Of a stretch of 64,000 bases of DNA, positions 9,610 to 20,484 are shown one piece after another (the first letter of the stretch is position 1; each line of letters begins with the position of its first letter). The position numbers and the translations under genes were made by a program. Source of the stretch: Calamus simplicifolius (lineage: Eukaryota; Streptophyta; Magnoliopsida; Arecales; Arecaceae); contig UESW01004760.1 in assembly GCA_900491605.1 (NCBI GenBank), forward strand, positions 575,132 to 639,131, in the 5' to 3' direction. The notes beneath the pieces are model-generated. The model was not told the origin of the DNA. It made no database searches and saw only the letters and a program-made list of their open reading frames with translations.

Positions 9610-11661
9610 TCAGCCCCGGTCTTCCAAGATGGCGTTATAAGCCAGCGGGACCCGGACCACCAGGAAGTTTACGACCACTGTACTCTGACATGGAGGAGTT
9701 CCAGCCGTGACCGGGAGAGCAATTTTGCCTTCGACGTTCACTGAGTCTCCCGTGAAGCCCATTAGTGGTGTGGCAACGGGTCGAAGCAAGGACCTTGATA
9801 AGTTCATCCGAACAAAAGCCTCATAACTCAAGACATCCACAGAGCTCCCACTATCAATTAAAATTCTTTTTACAGGGTGTTTAGCTATAGTCATAGAAAC
9901 TACGACGCTGTCGTCGTGCTTATTAACTACCCGTCTAGATCCTTTCCGAAAAAAGGTATTACAGAGTCTATTCCCTCGCGCGGCCTTTTCGAACCACCAT
10001 CCGTTCCCCAAGATCATAGCTATGGTTTTTTCAGTCGGGGCATTATCCATGCCAGCCGGACGACCTGGGGGTGCCATGGGGCCTACCGCGGGGAGATTCC
10101 CCCTTCGAACAAACTTGCCCAGGTGGCCCTGCTGAACCAGCTCCTCGATGGCCTTTTTTAAATTGCGGCAGTCTTCGGTGTCATGGCCGTAGTCCCGATG
10201 GTACCGGCAGTAAAACTCCTTGTTGCGGGGGGCTCCGGACTTCAAGGGAGCCGGTCGCTTGAAATATGGTTCCTCCTCGATCTCCAGCAGGATGTGGGAG
10301 ATGGGGGCCATGAGGGGAGTGAACTGCTCTTTAGGAACCAGCGCTTGTGGCCGGCGATCCGAGCGTCGTGGAGGCTCGGGCTTCCTAGTTGCGCACCAGC
10401 GCGGTCAGAAGGCGGCGGTTTGTTACCGGGGTTCTTGTCAATGTCTCTGGGAAGAATCTGCCTCGTCAGCGCGGATGTATTTCTGTGCCCGGCTCAGAAG
10501 CTCGGCGTAGGAACGTGGAGGCTTCTTATCCAGAGAGTAAGCGAATCTGGACGGGCGAAGTCCTCTCTTCAGGGCCAAGGTGGCGACAGAGTCTTCCAGG
10601 TTGTACACCTCCAGCGCTGCTTCCTTAAATCGAGCGACGAAATCCTTTAAGGTCTCTCCACTCTTCTGCTGGACAGCAAAGAGGCTATCGGCAACTCGTG
10701 GGATCTTTCGACAGGCATCAAAATGAGCCAGGAAGGACCGCTCAAGTTGCCGAAAGGAGTTGATGCTGCGTGGAAGTAAACGGGAGTACCACGCGCGTGC
10801 CGCCTTACGGAGCGTAGCCGGGAAGGCGACGCATAATAAGGAATCCGTCGCTCCCTGGACCTGCATGAGGACTTTGTAGCTTTCCAGATGGTCCAGGGGG
10901 TCCGTCATTCCATCATATGGATCCAATTGAGGGAGACGAAACCGGGGGGGACCGGTTCCTTCATGATATGGCGAGAAAGCGGAGGGCGACGTTCATACTC
11001 CGCTGCATAGGGATCGGCGATCTGACGGCTGAGTTCGTCCAACCGCCGATGGTATTCGTCAAGCCTTTGCTCGGCCCGCCGAGTGGTTTTCCGGGGAGTG
11101 TTACATCGAGATGAGTTGGAAGAAGAAGATCGCCGGCGCAAAGAAGGCGCCGCTTGGACTCCTTTTCTTCCGGTCGGTGGTGGGGGCGACTGGAGCGACG
11201 GAAAGGAGACCGTCGTCGCTCGAGGTCCTTGGGATGAGTCGGAAGAAGAAGACGACGGCGCAAAGAAGGCGCCCGCTTGGACTCCTTTTCTTCCGGTCGG
11301 TGGCGGGGACAACTGGAGCGACGGAAAGGAGACCGTCGTCGCTTCGAGGTCCCTTGACGATGAGGTTCGGGGGGTGAGCGGTGAGAGACCTCAGGCGGGG
11401 TCCCCCCTTGGTGAGACTGTACTGTTCCTCGCACCCCTTCGCCCGTTACAAGGGGTTGAGTTACAGCAGCCACATAGCGCTCTTGCAGCCCTCGGACCAT
11501 CGTCGTCAGATCCTGGACCTGATGGGCTAGATCGTCAAGCCGGTCAGGTTGGCTCGTTGGTGCCAGGGGTGGAGCATGAGGGTTGGCCTCCGAATGCTCC
11601 CCTCGCGGGATGTGCCCGCTGCCTGGCTAGAGGAAGCCTCTTGTGCTCGCGTGGTCACCAT
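9610..11661 (-). pseudogene. G1 gag and aspartic protease, degraded
   Basis: The likely gag start is at 11661 (MVTTRAQEAS), just inside the primer-binding region. After a frame-disturbed basic, Ser/Pro/Arg-rich section, the Retrotrans_gag core is clear at 10926-10438 (ARAWYSRLLPRSI, LERSFLAHF). A CCHC-like knuckle follows at about 10190-10220 (CRYHRDYGHDTEDC). The retropepsin-like protease has the active site ILIDSGSSVDVL near 9850. Gag and protease segments share a frame but are interrupted by indels, so this copy is defective. Confidence 0.8.
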
Positions 11662-11728
11662 CGCTTCCTTTGCAGGATCGGAGAGATTTCAGGGGAGAGT
11701 CTCGACTTGGTCTGCCTTCTGCCTCCCC

Positions 11729-11746
11729 CTACCTGGCGCGCCAAGC
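11729..11746 (-). other. G1 primer-binding region
   Basis: On minus, LTR end GGCCGCAACA is followed by GC and TTGGCGCGCCAGGT, beginning with TGGCGC as many plant Gypsy primer-binding sites do. I do not name the tRNA because the match could not be computed. Confidence 0.5.
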
Positions 11747-11800
11747 TGTTGCGGCCGAATCACGTATGATGAACGTCGGCCAGGCTAGGGACGCCGTATG
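11747..11800 (-). repeat. 54-bp remnant of the true G1 5' LTR
   Basis: Starts TGTTGCGGCC and matches the first bases of the LTR at 1350 more closely than the LTR at 11812 does: it shares the CACGTATGATGAACG and GGGACGCCGTATG variants. It stops at the N at 11801, after which a second primer-binding edge and a full LTR follow. Confidence 0.75.
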
Positions 11801-11801
11801 N
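11801..11801. other. Single N, probable assembly gap
   Basis: An unresolved base sits between a truncated LTR start and a second copy of the LTR/internal junction. Placement inside a repeated LTR suggests a scaffold join rather than a sequencing ambiguity. Confidence 0.75.
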
Positions 11802-11811
11802 CGCGCCAATC

Positions 11812-12543
11812 TGTTGCGGCCGAATCACATATGATGAATGTCGGCAGGCTAGGATCACCGTGTGCGTAGAGAGACACCGTCTTCCTCCTGGAGCCTGCAA
11901 AAAGTCCCGGGCCGGTAGTTCCGACGGGGACCCTCCGACGCCCAAGTTAGTGAGTCGTCGAACAGGGATATGATTTTTGTTCAATTATTCTAGTAGAAGT
12001 TCTCCGAGAGAGAGAGAGTCCCCTTCGCATGGAGCTCGGGTCCTCCCTTTACCTGTTGGGAATCCCGTATATCTTGGCCTGTTGGAACCGTCGAATCTGG
12101 AACGATAAGTGGTTGGACTGTTGCGGGATAGGGGCCGCTTATAGTGGTAACTGCTGATCAGGCTGAGTCCTGCCGTGATTTGGGTAAACAGGTTGTCCGG
12201 CAGTAGACCTTAAATCGCGGGGGTTCATGCCTAAAACATCTTGTATGACGGCCGACACTGGGGGCCGACACTGGAAACCGACGCTGGAGGCTAGCTCTGA
12301 AGACCGACGCCAGCCGCTGGTGCCAACGCGTAGCGGGCCTTTGGTGCTGATGCTGGGGGCCGACGCTGGAAGCCGACGCTGGGGCCGACGTTGAGGCCGA
12401 CGCTGGGGCCGGTGCTAGAGGCCGACGCTGGGGACCGACGCTAGAGGCTGACTCTGGTGGCCTTGGGTTTCGTTGTCACATCATGTTTTCAAAAGTCGTG
12501 CGGAAGAAGATATACTACCCCAGGGAAACCGCCAGCCGTATCA
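11812..12543 (-). repeat. G1-family LTR (732 bp), probably of another copy
   Basis: Full TG...CA LTR of the G1 family. Its left edge follows CGCGCCAAT, so the internal region lay to the left and this is a 5' LTR of a minus-coded element. It differs from the LTR at 1350 by a shorter GCCGACGCTGG array and by loss of the TATA box (CCCTTTACCTG on plus against CCCTTTATACCTG). The five bases beyond it (TAGAG) do not match those before 1350 (ATATC). Confidence 0.85.
12246..12460. repeat. GCCGACGCTGG array, second LTR
   Basis: The same GC-rich units as at 1790-2075, in a shorter array. The reduced unit number accounts for most of the length difference between the two LTRs. Confidence 0.8.
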
Positions 12544-13203
12544 TAGAGGTATGATCGGATCTCTTCTTTACTTAACAGCTAGTAGACCGGATATAATGTT
12601 TGCTGTATGTTTGTGCGCTAGATTTCAATCTGAACCTAAAGAATCACATTTAATTATTGTAAAAAGAATCTTAAGATATTTAAGTGGAACTAAAAATGTA
12701 GGGTTATGGTATTCTAGAGACTCAACATTAAACTGGATTGCTTATCTGATTCTGATTATGCTGGATATAAATTAGATAGAAAAAGCACAAGTGGAGCATG
12801 TCAATTCTTAGGTAGTAACTTAATCTCTTGGTTTAGCAAAAAGCAAAATTTGGTTGCACTATCTATTGCTGAAGCAGAATATATTGCAGCTGAAAGTTGC
12901 TGTGCTCAAATCCTTTGGATTAAGAGACAACATGAAGATTATGGCATGACACTTGATAAAACTCCAATTATGTGTGATAATACAAGTGCAATAAATCTAA
13001 CTAAAAATCCAATTCAATATTCAAGAACAAAACACATTGAAATTAGATATCATTTTATAAGAGAACATGTAGCTAATAATGAAATTTATCTTGAATATGT
13101 TAATACTGAAGAACAATTAGTTGATATATTTACAAAACCTTTGAGTGAAGAGAGATTTTGTTATCTTAGAGGTGAATTAGGGATATGTGACCCTTTGGAT
13201 TGA
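12544..13203 (+). pseudogene. Copia reverse transcriptase end and RNase H
   Basis: Encodes the last part of Copia reverse transcriptase (MIGSLLYLTASRPD, VKRILRYLSGT) and RNase H with RKSTSGACQFLG, EAEYIAAESCCAQILW, and the DNTSAINLTKNP and RTKHIEIRYHF motifs, ending at a stop at 13203. A frameshift near 12770 splits the two halves. Truncated at the 5' side by the Gypsy LTR. Confidence 0.85.
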
Positions 13204-13389
13204 TTTTGAAATTATAAGGAATGACTTTCTAGATCTATATTAATTTCTTGATATTTCTTTCATAATTCTAAGGACAAATTATCTAGTCCTCTGAGGTATT
13301 TGATTCTTAATATTCCAAAATTTTATCAAGATTTTATAAAATATATTTTGACAAGTTTCAGATGGTTGAATTTCAACTATTTTTCTCTG

Positions 13390-13605
13390 AAACTGTCATT
13401 GGAGTCGACACCTCAGAATGAGGAGTCGACACCTCTGACTGTGTCGCTCTCGGTCCCTGACCTTGGAGCCGACACCCGTGTAAGTGGAGCCGACTCCAGT
13501 TCAAGCACTGACTGTGTTAGCGATTTGGAGTCGACACCCGACTTTGTGGGAGTCGACACCTGGGATTCCAAAATCGATTTATTAGGGCAATGTCGACACC
13601 TAGTC
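13390..13605. repeat. GGAGTCGACACC motif cluster, internal
   Basis: About seven copies of a 12-bp GTCGAC-centred motif (GGAGTCGACACC, GGAGCCGACTCC and variants) lie between the end of pol and the accessory ORF. The same motif is repeated about a dozen times in this element's 3' LTR at 15780-16115. Confidence 0.85.
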
Positions 13606-13703
13606 ATTTCGTTACTCTTCGAATCCTCCACCAAATCCCTCCAAAACTCTTCCAAAACCTCCCCATCTCTAATTCACTTCTCTCAATCCTTCCTACAGAT
13701 TCA

Positions 13704-15091
13704 ATGGCACCTAAGAGGAAAGGTTCGGTGATTGGAGCGACCGTGGTGACCGGAAAGTGTTTCGTAAGGCAACCCGTCCGCGAGCCATCTCCAAGTGAAG
13801 ATTCCTCCACCGATTCAGATAATCCTAATGCCTCTTCACCTTAGGTAGATACCCTAGCAGGGAGGGTAATCACTATGGGAAGAAAAGTTGATTTCAAACT
13901 TTTTGAATCCGAGGGTTTTTCGATTGGTAGGCAACTTAAGGAGCTTGGATGGGATAAAGTATGTTCGCTTGATGTACCTACTTACCTAGCTTTAGTAAAG
14001 GAATTTTATTTTAATTTAGCAAGAGGAGATGGTGGTTTAGTAAGCAGTGTTAGAGGAAAACGGATTCACCTTACATTTCACAAATTAGGAAATCTCTTGA
14101 ACATCCCAATTACTGGATTAGCTGCTGATGTGCACAATGAGAGATCAGCTGCCCTATCAAGGATGTTAGGGAGAGAGGTTACTGAGTTTGAGGAAATTAG
14201 GGCTAATCAGTTGCCCTTGGAATTAAGGTTGTTACACAACATTTGCAGCAGAATTCTATTTCTGAAGACCGGACATTTTGAGTATGTCTCCGAGCGGGAC
14301 ATTATTGTAATGGATAGTGTATTGACCGATCAGCCCATTAATCTAGCTGCTATGATGGTATTTTACATGGCCGAGGCTGGAGGAAGGAGAAGATCGTCAC
14401 TACCCTACGACATGATCTTGACGATGGTATTCAGAAGCCAAGGGGTTGTAATTTTGATAATGAACCCTCCAAGAGCCTGAGACACACTGATTATTATAGC
14501 TTGGCCACTTTACACCGAATGGGATTTGTTAAAGTTAATGGTCAGTGGGAAAGGAAAGGGAACTTGGATGAGAGAGTCCCCGAGCCTAGACATTCTGTAT
14601 CTTGTGAGGCTGGTCCGTCTGTGAGGATTTCATCTCAGCATCCTAGTAGTCCTGCTCCTGCTCCTGTCCCAGTACCAGTGATTCCATCTACTTCATCTAC
14701 TTCTTCAGTCGATTTTTCAGACCTTCAGTTAGAGCAACTTAGAAATCTTCTTGCTGCTCAGAAGGAAGAATTAAAGACTGAGTTTGACTGCAAATTTATG
14801 AATCTTAAAGAAACTCTTTATTTATTAGATGATCGGATTGCCAAAATTGAATCAAGTCTTAGCTCTTCTACTGTATCTTTAAGTGGTGATTTGAAGAACA
14901 TCTTTGAAGAACTTAAAGACATTTGTGGAGATTCTGAAATCTATTCAAAGTGCAACGCCGAGTTACAAGATAAAATTATCACTGCTTGTACGTTTGTTGA
15001 TGAAAGACTAAAAGACTACGTCAAGATTCAGTCTGAAGGAATGCAGAAGATTGTAGATCATTTAACAAGGATTATTAGAACTAATTTTTGA
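13704..15091 (+). pseudogene. Sirevirus accessory ORF, putative plant transposon protein domain
   Basis: Lies between pol and the polypurine tracts. The ATG at 13704 begins a Ser-rich N-terminus; a TAG at 13842-13844 interrupts the frame, which then continues unchanged to about 14450. Its central part has LVKEFYFNLARG, RGKRIHLTF, and LPLELRLLHNI, with the layout of the plant transposon-protein domain PF20167. A frameshift near 14450 leads to a C-terminal frame (to 15091) with a Pro/Ser linker and a predicted helical, coiled-coil-like tail. No signal peptide or membrane segment is visible, so calling it envelope-like is not supported by the sequence. It occupies the place of the extra ORF of some Sireviruses. 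Confidence 0.65.
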
Positions 15092-15315
15092 TCTTCATGT
15101 AATGATGTAATGAATTCTGATGTAATGGAAATACAATCTTGATGTAATGAAAGTTTAATTTTGATATAATGAAAGTTTTTGATATGATGATGTGCAGTTT
15201 AATGTAATGTCAAAGTTCAGTTCCATTTTGTAATACTTTTGATGCAATGAAATTATCTTTTGATCTATCAATTTGATCTTTTGACTTAACTTTTCTTTAT
15301 CTTTTTATTGATTAC

Positions 15316-15331
15316 AAAAAAGGGGGAGAAA
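15316..15331 (+). other. Upstream polypurine tract (first of several)
   Basis: Purine run AAAAAAGGGGGAGAAA about 280 bp before the 3' LTR. Further G-rich purine runs follow at 15491-15498 and 15511-15517. Multiple tracts are a described Sirevirus feature. Confidence 0.65.
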
Positions 15332-15594
15332 GTTATGTCGTATATGCATTGGTTAGCAATTGATTGGAATTTAATTAAAGCTTAGTTGATTGATTAATTG
15401 GTGAAAGTTATGTTGTATATGCATTGATTGGTTATGCTTTAATTAGCATTTATTTAATTCAACATGAACAATTGATTATTTAAACCTCATAGGGGGAGCT
15501 ACCTCATTTAGGAGGAGCCCACTTGTGAAGGTCATTTCATTAAAAATTTGAATTTAAGAATACTATGCATATACTCAATATTTTTATAATCATC

Positions 15595-15608
15595 AAAAAG
15601 GAGGAGAT
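15595..15608 (+). other. LTR-proximal polypurine tract
   Basis: AAAAAGGAGGAGAT directly before the TGTTG start of the 3' LTR, the expected primer for plus-strand synthesis. Confidence 0.8.
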
Positions 15609-15779
15609 TGTTGACCCAATTATTGATTTTGATGATTAATAAAGAAATTGAGTATATTTATTTGATTACTAATGGATTTGAGAAGTGTTTCAGGAGTTAA
15701 AATTATTTGATCAATTTAAATGAATTAAGAAACGTGTTTTGAATCCATTACAAAACTTCAATTTCAAAGTTTCAGAACC

Positions 15780-16115
15780 TGGAGTCGACACATAGAATTC
15801 CTGGAGCCGACCCCAGGCCATTCAAATTTTATTCTGATTTTTGATATGGTCCGGAGTCGACACCCAGAGTTTCGGAGCCGACACCTAGAGTTTCGGAGTC
15901 AACACTTACAGTGTCTGGAGTCGACTACGATGCGTGGACAGAACGTTGATTTTTGAGCATCCTGGAGCCGACACATACAGTATTCGGGAGTCGACACCTG
16001 GCGATGGCGAGCTGACACTTACTTTTTCGGAGCCGACTCCTCAACGAACTTGGAAATTTCTATTTTTGGAAAAACGACTTGGAGCCAACACCTGAAAAGT
16101 TGGAGCCGACTCCAA
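15780..16115. repeat. GGAGTCGACTCC motif cluster in the LTR
   Basis: About twelve copies of GGAG(T/C)CGAC(A/T)C(C), spaced roughly 20-50 bp, upstream of the TATA box. The full form GGAGTCGACTCC is a perfect 12-bp palindrome. The position just upstream of the promoter fits a cis-regulatory role, which is inference. Confidence 0.85.
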
Positions 16116-16255
16116 CCTGACTGGAACAAAAATTTAAATTGCCAGATCAGCTCTAACGGTAATATTTCTTTTTTACCTAATTTATAATGGATATATTTTG
16201 TTTCCAGGTACACTCCAATGGCTAGTTTCATCCCAAAAACAGATTGAAGAAAATC

Positions 16256-16264
16256 TATAAAAAG
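16256..16264 (+). promoter_or_regulatory. TATA box of Sirevirus LTR
   Basis: TATAAAAAG about 150 bp after the palindrome cluster, followed by a purine-rich leader; the likely LTR promoter. Confidence 0.6.
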
Positions 16265-17185
16265 GGGAAAACACCCGTTTGAAAAAAAAAGGAGACGAAA
16301 GAAAGAAAAATTTCAAATCAAAAATCCGAGAAAGCCTGAGCCTGAATCTCAAGAGAAAAGCATTCAAACTCAAATCTTTCCACTCCAAAAAGCTCAAAGA
16401 GGAATCCAAGGTGCCCAAATCAAAAAATAGGTGGATTTTCCAAATTGAAGAAAAAGCTCCATTTCTTCCATTTCCAATCTTCTCAACTGCAACGACTGTG
16501 AGGGATTAAAGCTGAGGCTTTATTCATCATTCCAAAGGAAGAAGAGGAAAAGAAGAAAAGAAGAAAAGCTCAAATTCAATCATCTCCAAACAGGCTTTTC
16601 TAAACTTGTTTACTTTATTTTGAATATTTGCTCAACTAAGGAGCTGTGAATCATTGTAAAACATTCATATATTTGTTTGTGCTAGTTCTATCAAGGGGAT
16701 TGAACTAGTGGAGGTTGTTAACCTCGGGTCAAGCTAGATTAGCTTGAGTTTAGGGTTTTGTGCTGGTGAGCCCGAAAAACCGGCTGGGTTCGTTGTGATC
16801 CCCGAGGAAAAACAACAAGTTGTGAGTTGTGCTCTTGTAAAACAACTCGGCTGTAATCTAGTTGATTATAGTATGGACCCAAGTGAATCTTGGGAGTGGA
16901 CGTAGGTGTTGGATACACCGAACCACTATAAAATCTTTGTGTTGTCGTGCATTCATTATCTCTATCTCTATCTCCTTGTTTGTGCTTTATATTTGCATTG
17001 CAATCAATTTCATTTGTCTTAGAGCAGATAATTTTTTAAAAAGGTCAAATTTTTTTTAAAGAACCCAATTCACCCCCCTTCTTGGGTTGCCATCTGGGCC
17101 AACAGGCCGCTTCCTTCCTGGCCTGAGCGCAAGCCCTAGTGCCCAAATTCAAGCGCTAATTCAGCGCCCTTGTGACCAAGGCATT

Positions 17186-18993
17186 CTACAAAAAAAAAAC
17201 ACACACACAAGTGAGAAACCATGGCCCGACCGACCAATCAGGAATTACAACCTCGGTATAATAACTTACCCGGGAGATGTGGTTTGAAGCCATCGTCATG
17301 AGAGTAGCGTTATTGATTTCAGGGAGAAGGAAAACATCCTTCAGCACCCCAAGCCGACCGAAAGCTGCCTCAATGATATCCTCGACGGCAGGCTCGTCCG
17401 TCGAGGAACTCCCCCCCGCGCACAAAACAAACCTTATCAAGGCGGTGAGCATATCATCCACCTCCGGGCTGTGGACAAAAGAGCTCATAGCCGAAGAGCT
17501 GGCTTGAGGAGCTTCGGCCCGAGGAACCATCCGCTCGGCCTCCTCTATTAGAACTCTAACCTGCAAGGCCTCGAATGCTTCGGCCTTGATAGAAGGAACC
17601 TTGGCCCGAGCATCCCCTTCATTCAGCGACTCTTCTTCTTCTTCCTCTTCTACTGACGCTTCGCCTTCCATAGACTCCACCTGAACTTCAACCTCTTCCA
17701 CGACGTCCCCGAGGACCGCGGAAGAGGGATCCTTAGCAGGAGGCAGCACGACCTCCACCAGCCTTTCAACAGTCAGCTCCGCTTGAGCTTTGGCAGCTGC
17801 CGCCGCCTCTCCTGACCCCTCCACCTGAGCAGGAGTCTCTTCTATACACGGTGGACTTCTCATCGCTGGTGAATGAAAAACCTCTGGCAGGAGGATCGTC
17901 GGACCGACCGGCGATATCTCCTTGGCATCGTCTGACACGACTACTATTTGGAGAGAGAAAACCCCAACAGCTCCCTTCGAACTACCCCCAGTGATTTTCT
18001 CTGCTACTTTGCCCCCCTCCGATAGGGAGGGCTCATTAACCACGGTCTGTGCTCCCACCTCCTCCCTTATTGGGATAGGAGAGTGGTGACTGGAACTATC
18101 TCTCTTCAGTCCTTTCGAGCGAGGCCCGGAAGGACGAGACCTCTTCTCGGATCTGTCTTTTCCCAGAGCCAGAGCTCCTATGACGCTTGCCCAGCTCCTT
18201 CTTTATCTGGCCCACAAATGCCGACCTCTCGGCTGAAAATACACTAAACAGTTCAATCGAACAGAAGTACTCATCAGCCATCGTAACCAAAGAGGAAAGG
18301 TACACTTACCTTGAGGGTCGATAAAGCTAAGCCCAGCAGCAAAGAGGGCATCCTCGGCCAATAGAGTGCTAGCCGATACCTCCGGACCGTTGCGAAGGAT
18401 CATCAAATCTCTCTTCTCCCGCTCGCTCAATTCTGAGCGCGCCTCTGGATCCTTCACATAACTCGCCCATCCCCAAAAAAATCTGAACCGATATTCCCTT
18501 CGGCAATAAAAAATCAGGGCTTCCACTCCTTTATCGAAGATGGGTTGTTGTTAATCATCTTGAACGACTTCCGAGGACCAATATATGACCACTCGTAGCC
18601 CCTCCCAGAAACCAGGTTATGGCATACTCAGAACAGGGGGAGGGTCGCGGTCACCCCAACGCGGCTACACAACGAGATGAACCCGATGAGATTGTACCAG
18701 CTATTTGGTGCCACCATTGTTGGACATATAGTGTAAAATCTCATCACCTCCTGTACCAGCGAGTGAAGAGGAAACCGAAGACATGCCCTAAGGCTTTCCT
18801 CATTGAAGAAAACTCCATGACTTAACTCAGTTGGAACTCTATACTCAGCTCTCGGCACCCGTAAGACTACGTCCCCAGGAACACTATAAAGTCGACAGAT
18901 TCTATCCAGATCCTCGAGGGTGATCTCTAAAGCAATATCGCTTGGACCCTTTATATTGATGGAATAAGGAACAGAACATGAACAGGCAAGCAA
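17186..18993 (-). pseudogene. Antisense PF04195-like gene of the Gypsy remnant
   Basis: Homologous to the G2 gene at 32114-35147. From 18993: a domain with LRACLRFPLHSLVQEVM and MVAPNSWYNLIGFISLC, then YVKDPEARSELSEREKRDL and LLAEDALFAAGLSFIDP (18526-18305). A donor CAAG|GTAAGT near 18310 and an acceptor TTTTCAG before an Ala-Glu-Arg-Ser stretch match an intron at the same place in G2. An acidic, Ala/Glu-rich section follows (18058-17290). A further donor (CCGG|GTAAGT near 17270) falls where G2 also has one. The coiled-coil end is lost at the Sirevirus junction. Frame breaks near 18600 and 18100 show it is inactive. Confidence 0.7.
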
Positions 18994-19328
18994 GAGCTCA
19001 GAGAAAGAGTGAAAAATCTCTATGACAGGGACAAAGGGGCGTAGCAGAAGGAGCGCCGCCAGCCCCCTTTAAATAAGCGCTTTAGAAAGAAAGCCCTAGA
19101 TGCCAAAAACCTCGATACAGGTGCCAGAAATAAAGGAGTCCCGCCACGTGGAACTTCCGCCATCGCGGCTTGTTGGAAATGAGGTGTTTCCTCCTCGAGC
19201 TGCGGCAAAAAATGATGACGAAACAACGGTCCGTCATTTATGAGATTATCATTGCCCATCTTTTTGAATCCCCCAAATGAGATTGCTTCGGAATTTTACT
19301 CCCTATATCCGAACTTACACTTCGGACT

Positions 19329-19345
19329 AGGGAGTGGGGGGCATG
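19329..19345 (+). other. Polypurine tract of the Gypsy remnant
   Basis: Purine run GGGAGTGGGGGGCATG directly before an LTR start. The same run, on the opposite strand, precedes the G2 3' LTR at 31704-31722. Confidence 0.75.
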
Positions 19346-20263
19346 TGATGAGGGGTAAAATCATCATTGCATTATTGACCGCCCACTTCGACGATTGGGT
19401 CATGCCCAATCCAAACACCCTGCCAGCCAGCTAGCATAACATCCAAGCGATGAAGTCGAGTCACTTTTGACGAAGTCGGGTTGCCTCGACAACCCAAGCT
19501 ATATGCCATTCCTCGTAACCCGAGCTATCCTCATACCTTGGCCATCTAAGCCGAGCTATTCCTCGATAACCCGAGCTATCCTCATACCTCGGCCATCCGA
19601 GCCGACCGTGCCTCGGTCATAGGAGCCGACCCATTCCATACCTCAAAAAATAGGTTATTCCCCATTTTGGCCGAACCACGGCATTCAAAATAGCTCTGCG
19701 GAATTCGGTGCAGGAGAGTTCGAATTCACTATAACTGAATAAGATTTCAGACGGCGAATCATGCCCAGAAGTGGCCTAGGACCCGCAATAGTGGCCTAGG
19801 TCTGTGTGATCATTGAACCTCAAGGCATCAACCAACTCTCCCGGTCATCGATCCTCTAACTGATAAGATACGGACCCTACTGGCCTCATAACAAACTTGA
19901 TTTGAATCCGTCTCGAATCCTAACAGTTTTCAGACCCCATCCAAGGGATGTCCAAAGAATCAGGTGATCGCCTATAAATATCACAGCACTCCTACCTCTC
20001 AGGTACGCACGCAAACTCTAAGGCAACCCCTTACACATTCATTTTACTCATTGAATCTCATACCCCATTAAAGCTCTCACAAGAGCCCTGAGGAACATTC
20101 TCTGTGAGAGTCTTCTCCTCACATCTGCTTGCTGTGAATCTCCACTGACTTGAACGTCGGAAGGTCCTCCGCAGAGAGCAAACCCCCATAGCACCCTTTG
20201 CGTGCGGATTGTCTTGCAGGTTCCATTCCGAAACGATAAGATCGGTATCTGAATCAGAAATCA
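19346..20263 (+). repeat. LTR of the Gypsy remnant
   Basis: Starts TGATGAGGGGTAAAATC, close to the G2 LTR start (TGTTGAGGGGTAAAATC). It has several CCGAGCTAT/CCTCGGCCAT units, a TATA box at 19973-19980, and a GTCGGAAGGTCCTCCGC stretch matching the G2 LTR end region. The right edge (about 20263) is an estimate because no clear TG...CA partner or target duplication is visible. Confidence 0.65.
19973..19980 (+). promoter_or_regulatory. TATA box of the Gypsy-remnant LTR
   Basis: TATAAATA followed by a CA-rich leader, at the same place as the TATA boxes in both G2 LTRs; it confirms plus orientation. Confidence 0.55.
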
Positions 20264-20484
20264 AAAGTGCATCCGAGTCAAAGAATGAATTTTCATGGCA
20301 ACATATATTATTCTATCTAATATTTTAAAGGAGTGATTTTTTGGGCGCACTGTCAGAGATAAGTCTTCATTAACTTTCAAATTCATTAAAGAAGTGAAAA
20401 GATGTGTACAAGGCATCATGTGGGTGTGGTGAAGGGTCCAGAGATCAAAAAGTGAATTGGAGGTGACAAAGAAAGCAAAGTGAA

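Larger units (their letters stand above)
1350..11800 (-). mobile_element. Gypsy element G1 (Tat-like LTR retrotransposon), 5' LTR truncated
   Basis: LTR retrotransposon coded on minus. In coding order: remnant 5' LTR end (11747-11800), primer-binding region, gag, aspartic protease, reverse transcriptase, RNase H, a second RNase H, integrase, a minisatellite, an antisense spliced gene, polypurine tract and 3' LTR (1350-2153). The protease-RT-RH-IN order makes it Ty3/Gypsy. The second RNase H and the antisense accessory gene are typical of the plant Tat lineage. gag, protease and RT are broken by frameshifts, while RNase H-integrase is open for 607 codons. The copy sits inside a minus-strand Copia integrase. 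The right boundary is disturbed by an N at 11801. Confidence 0.85.
12544..17104 (+). mobile_element. Sirevirus-type Copia element, 3' part
   Basis: Plus-strand Copia remnant: end of reverse transcriptase, RNase H, an accessory ORF, several polypurine tracts and a 1496-bp 3' LTR. An accessory ORF downstream of pol, repeated polypurine tracts and palindromic repeats in the LTR are known traits of the Sirevirus branch. The 5' part is missing: the element starts abruptly at the LTR of a Gypsy copy. The element abuts a Gypsy remnant from 17105. Confidence 0.8.
15609..17104 (+). repeat. Sirevirus 3' LTR (1496 bp)
   Basis: Starts TGTTGACCCA and ends TGGGCCAACA, a near-perfect inverted terminal pair, directly after a polypurine tract. 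It contains a GTCGAC motif cluster and a TATA box at 16256. No matching 5' LTR is in the window. Confidence 0.85.
17105..20263 (+). mobile_element. Remnant of a Tat-like Gypsy element (inverse orientation to G1 and G2)
   Basis: Consists of an antisense accessory gene on minus (17186-18993), a polypurine tract and an LTR on plus. No pol survives: the left side begins at the Sirevirus LTR end. Gene and LTR are both related to those of G2, but diverged. Coding direction would be plus. Confidence 0.7.

Noticed and set aside
9111..11769. Plus-strand ORFs opposite G1 gag-pol, including a 228-codon frame at 11083
   Set aside because: Opposite-strand shadows of GC-rich gag and pol with no domain or splice evidence.
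16279..16509. Lys-rich ORF inside the Sirevirus LTR
   Set aside because: Purine-rich leader after the TATA box; no coding evidence.
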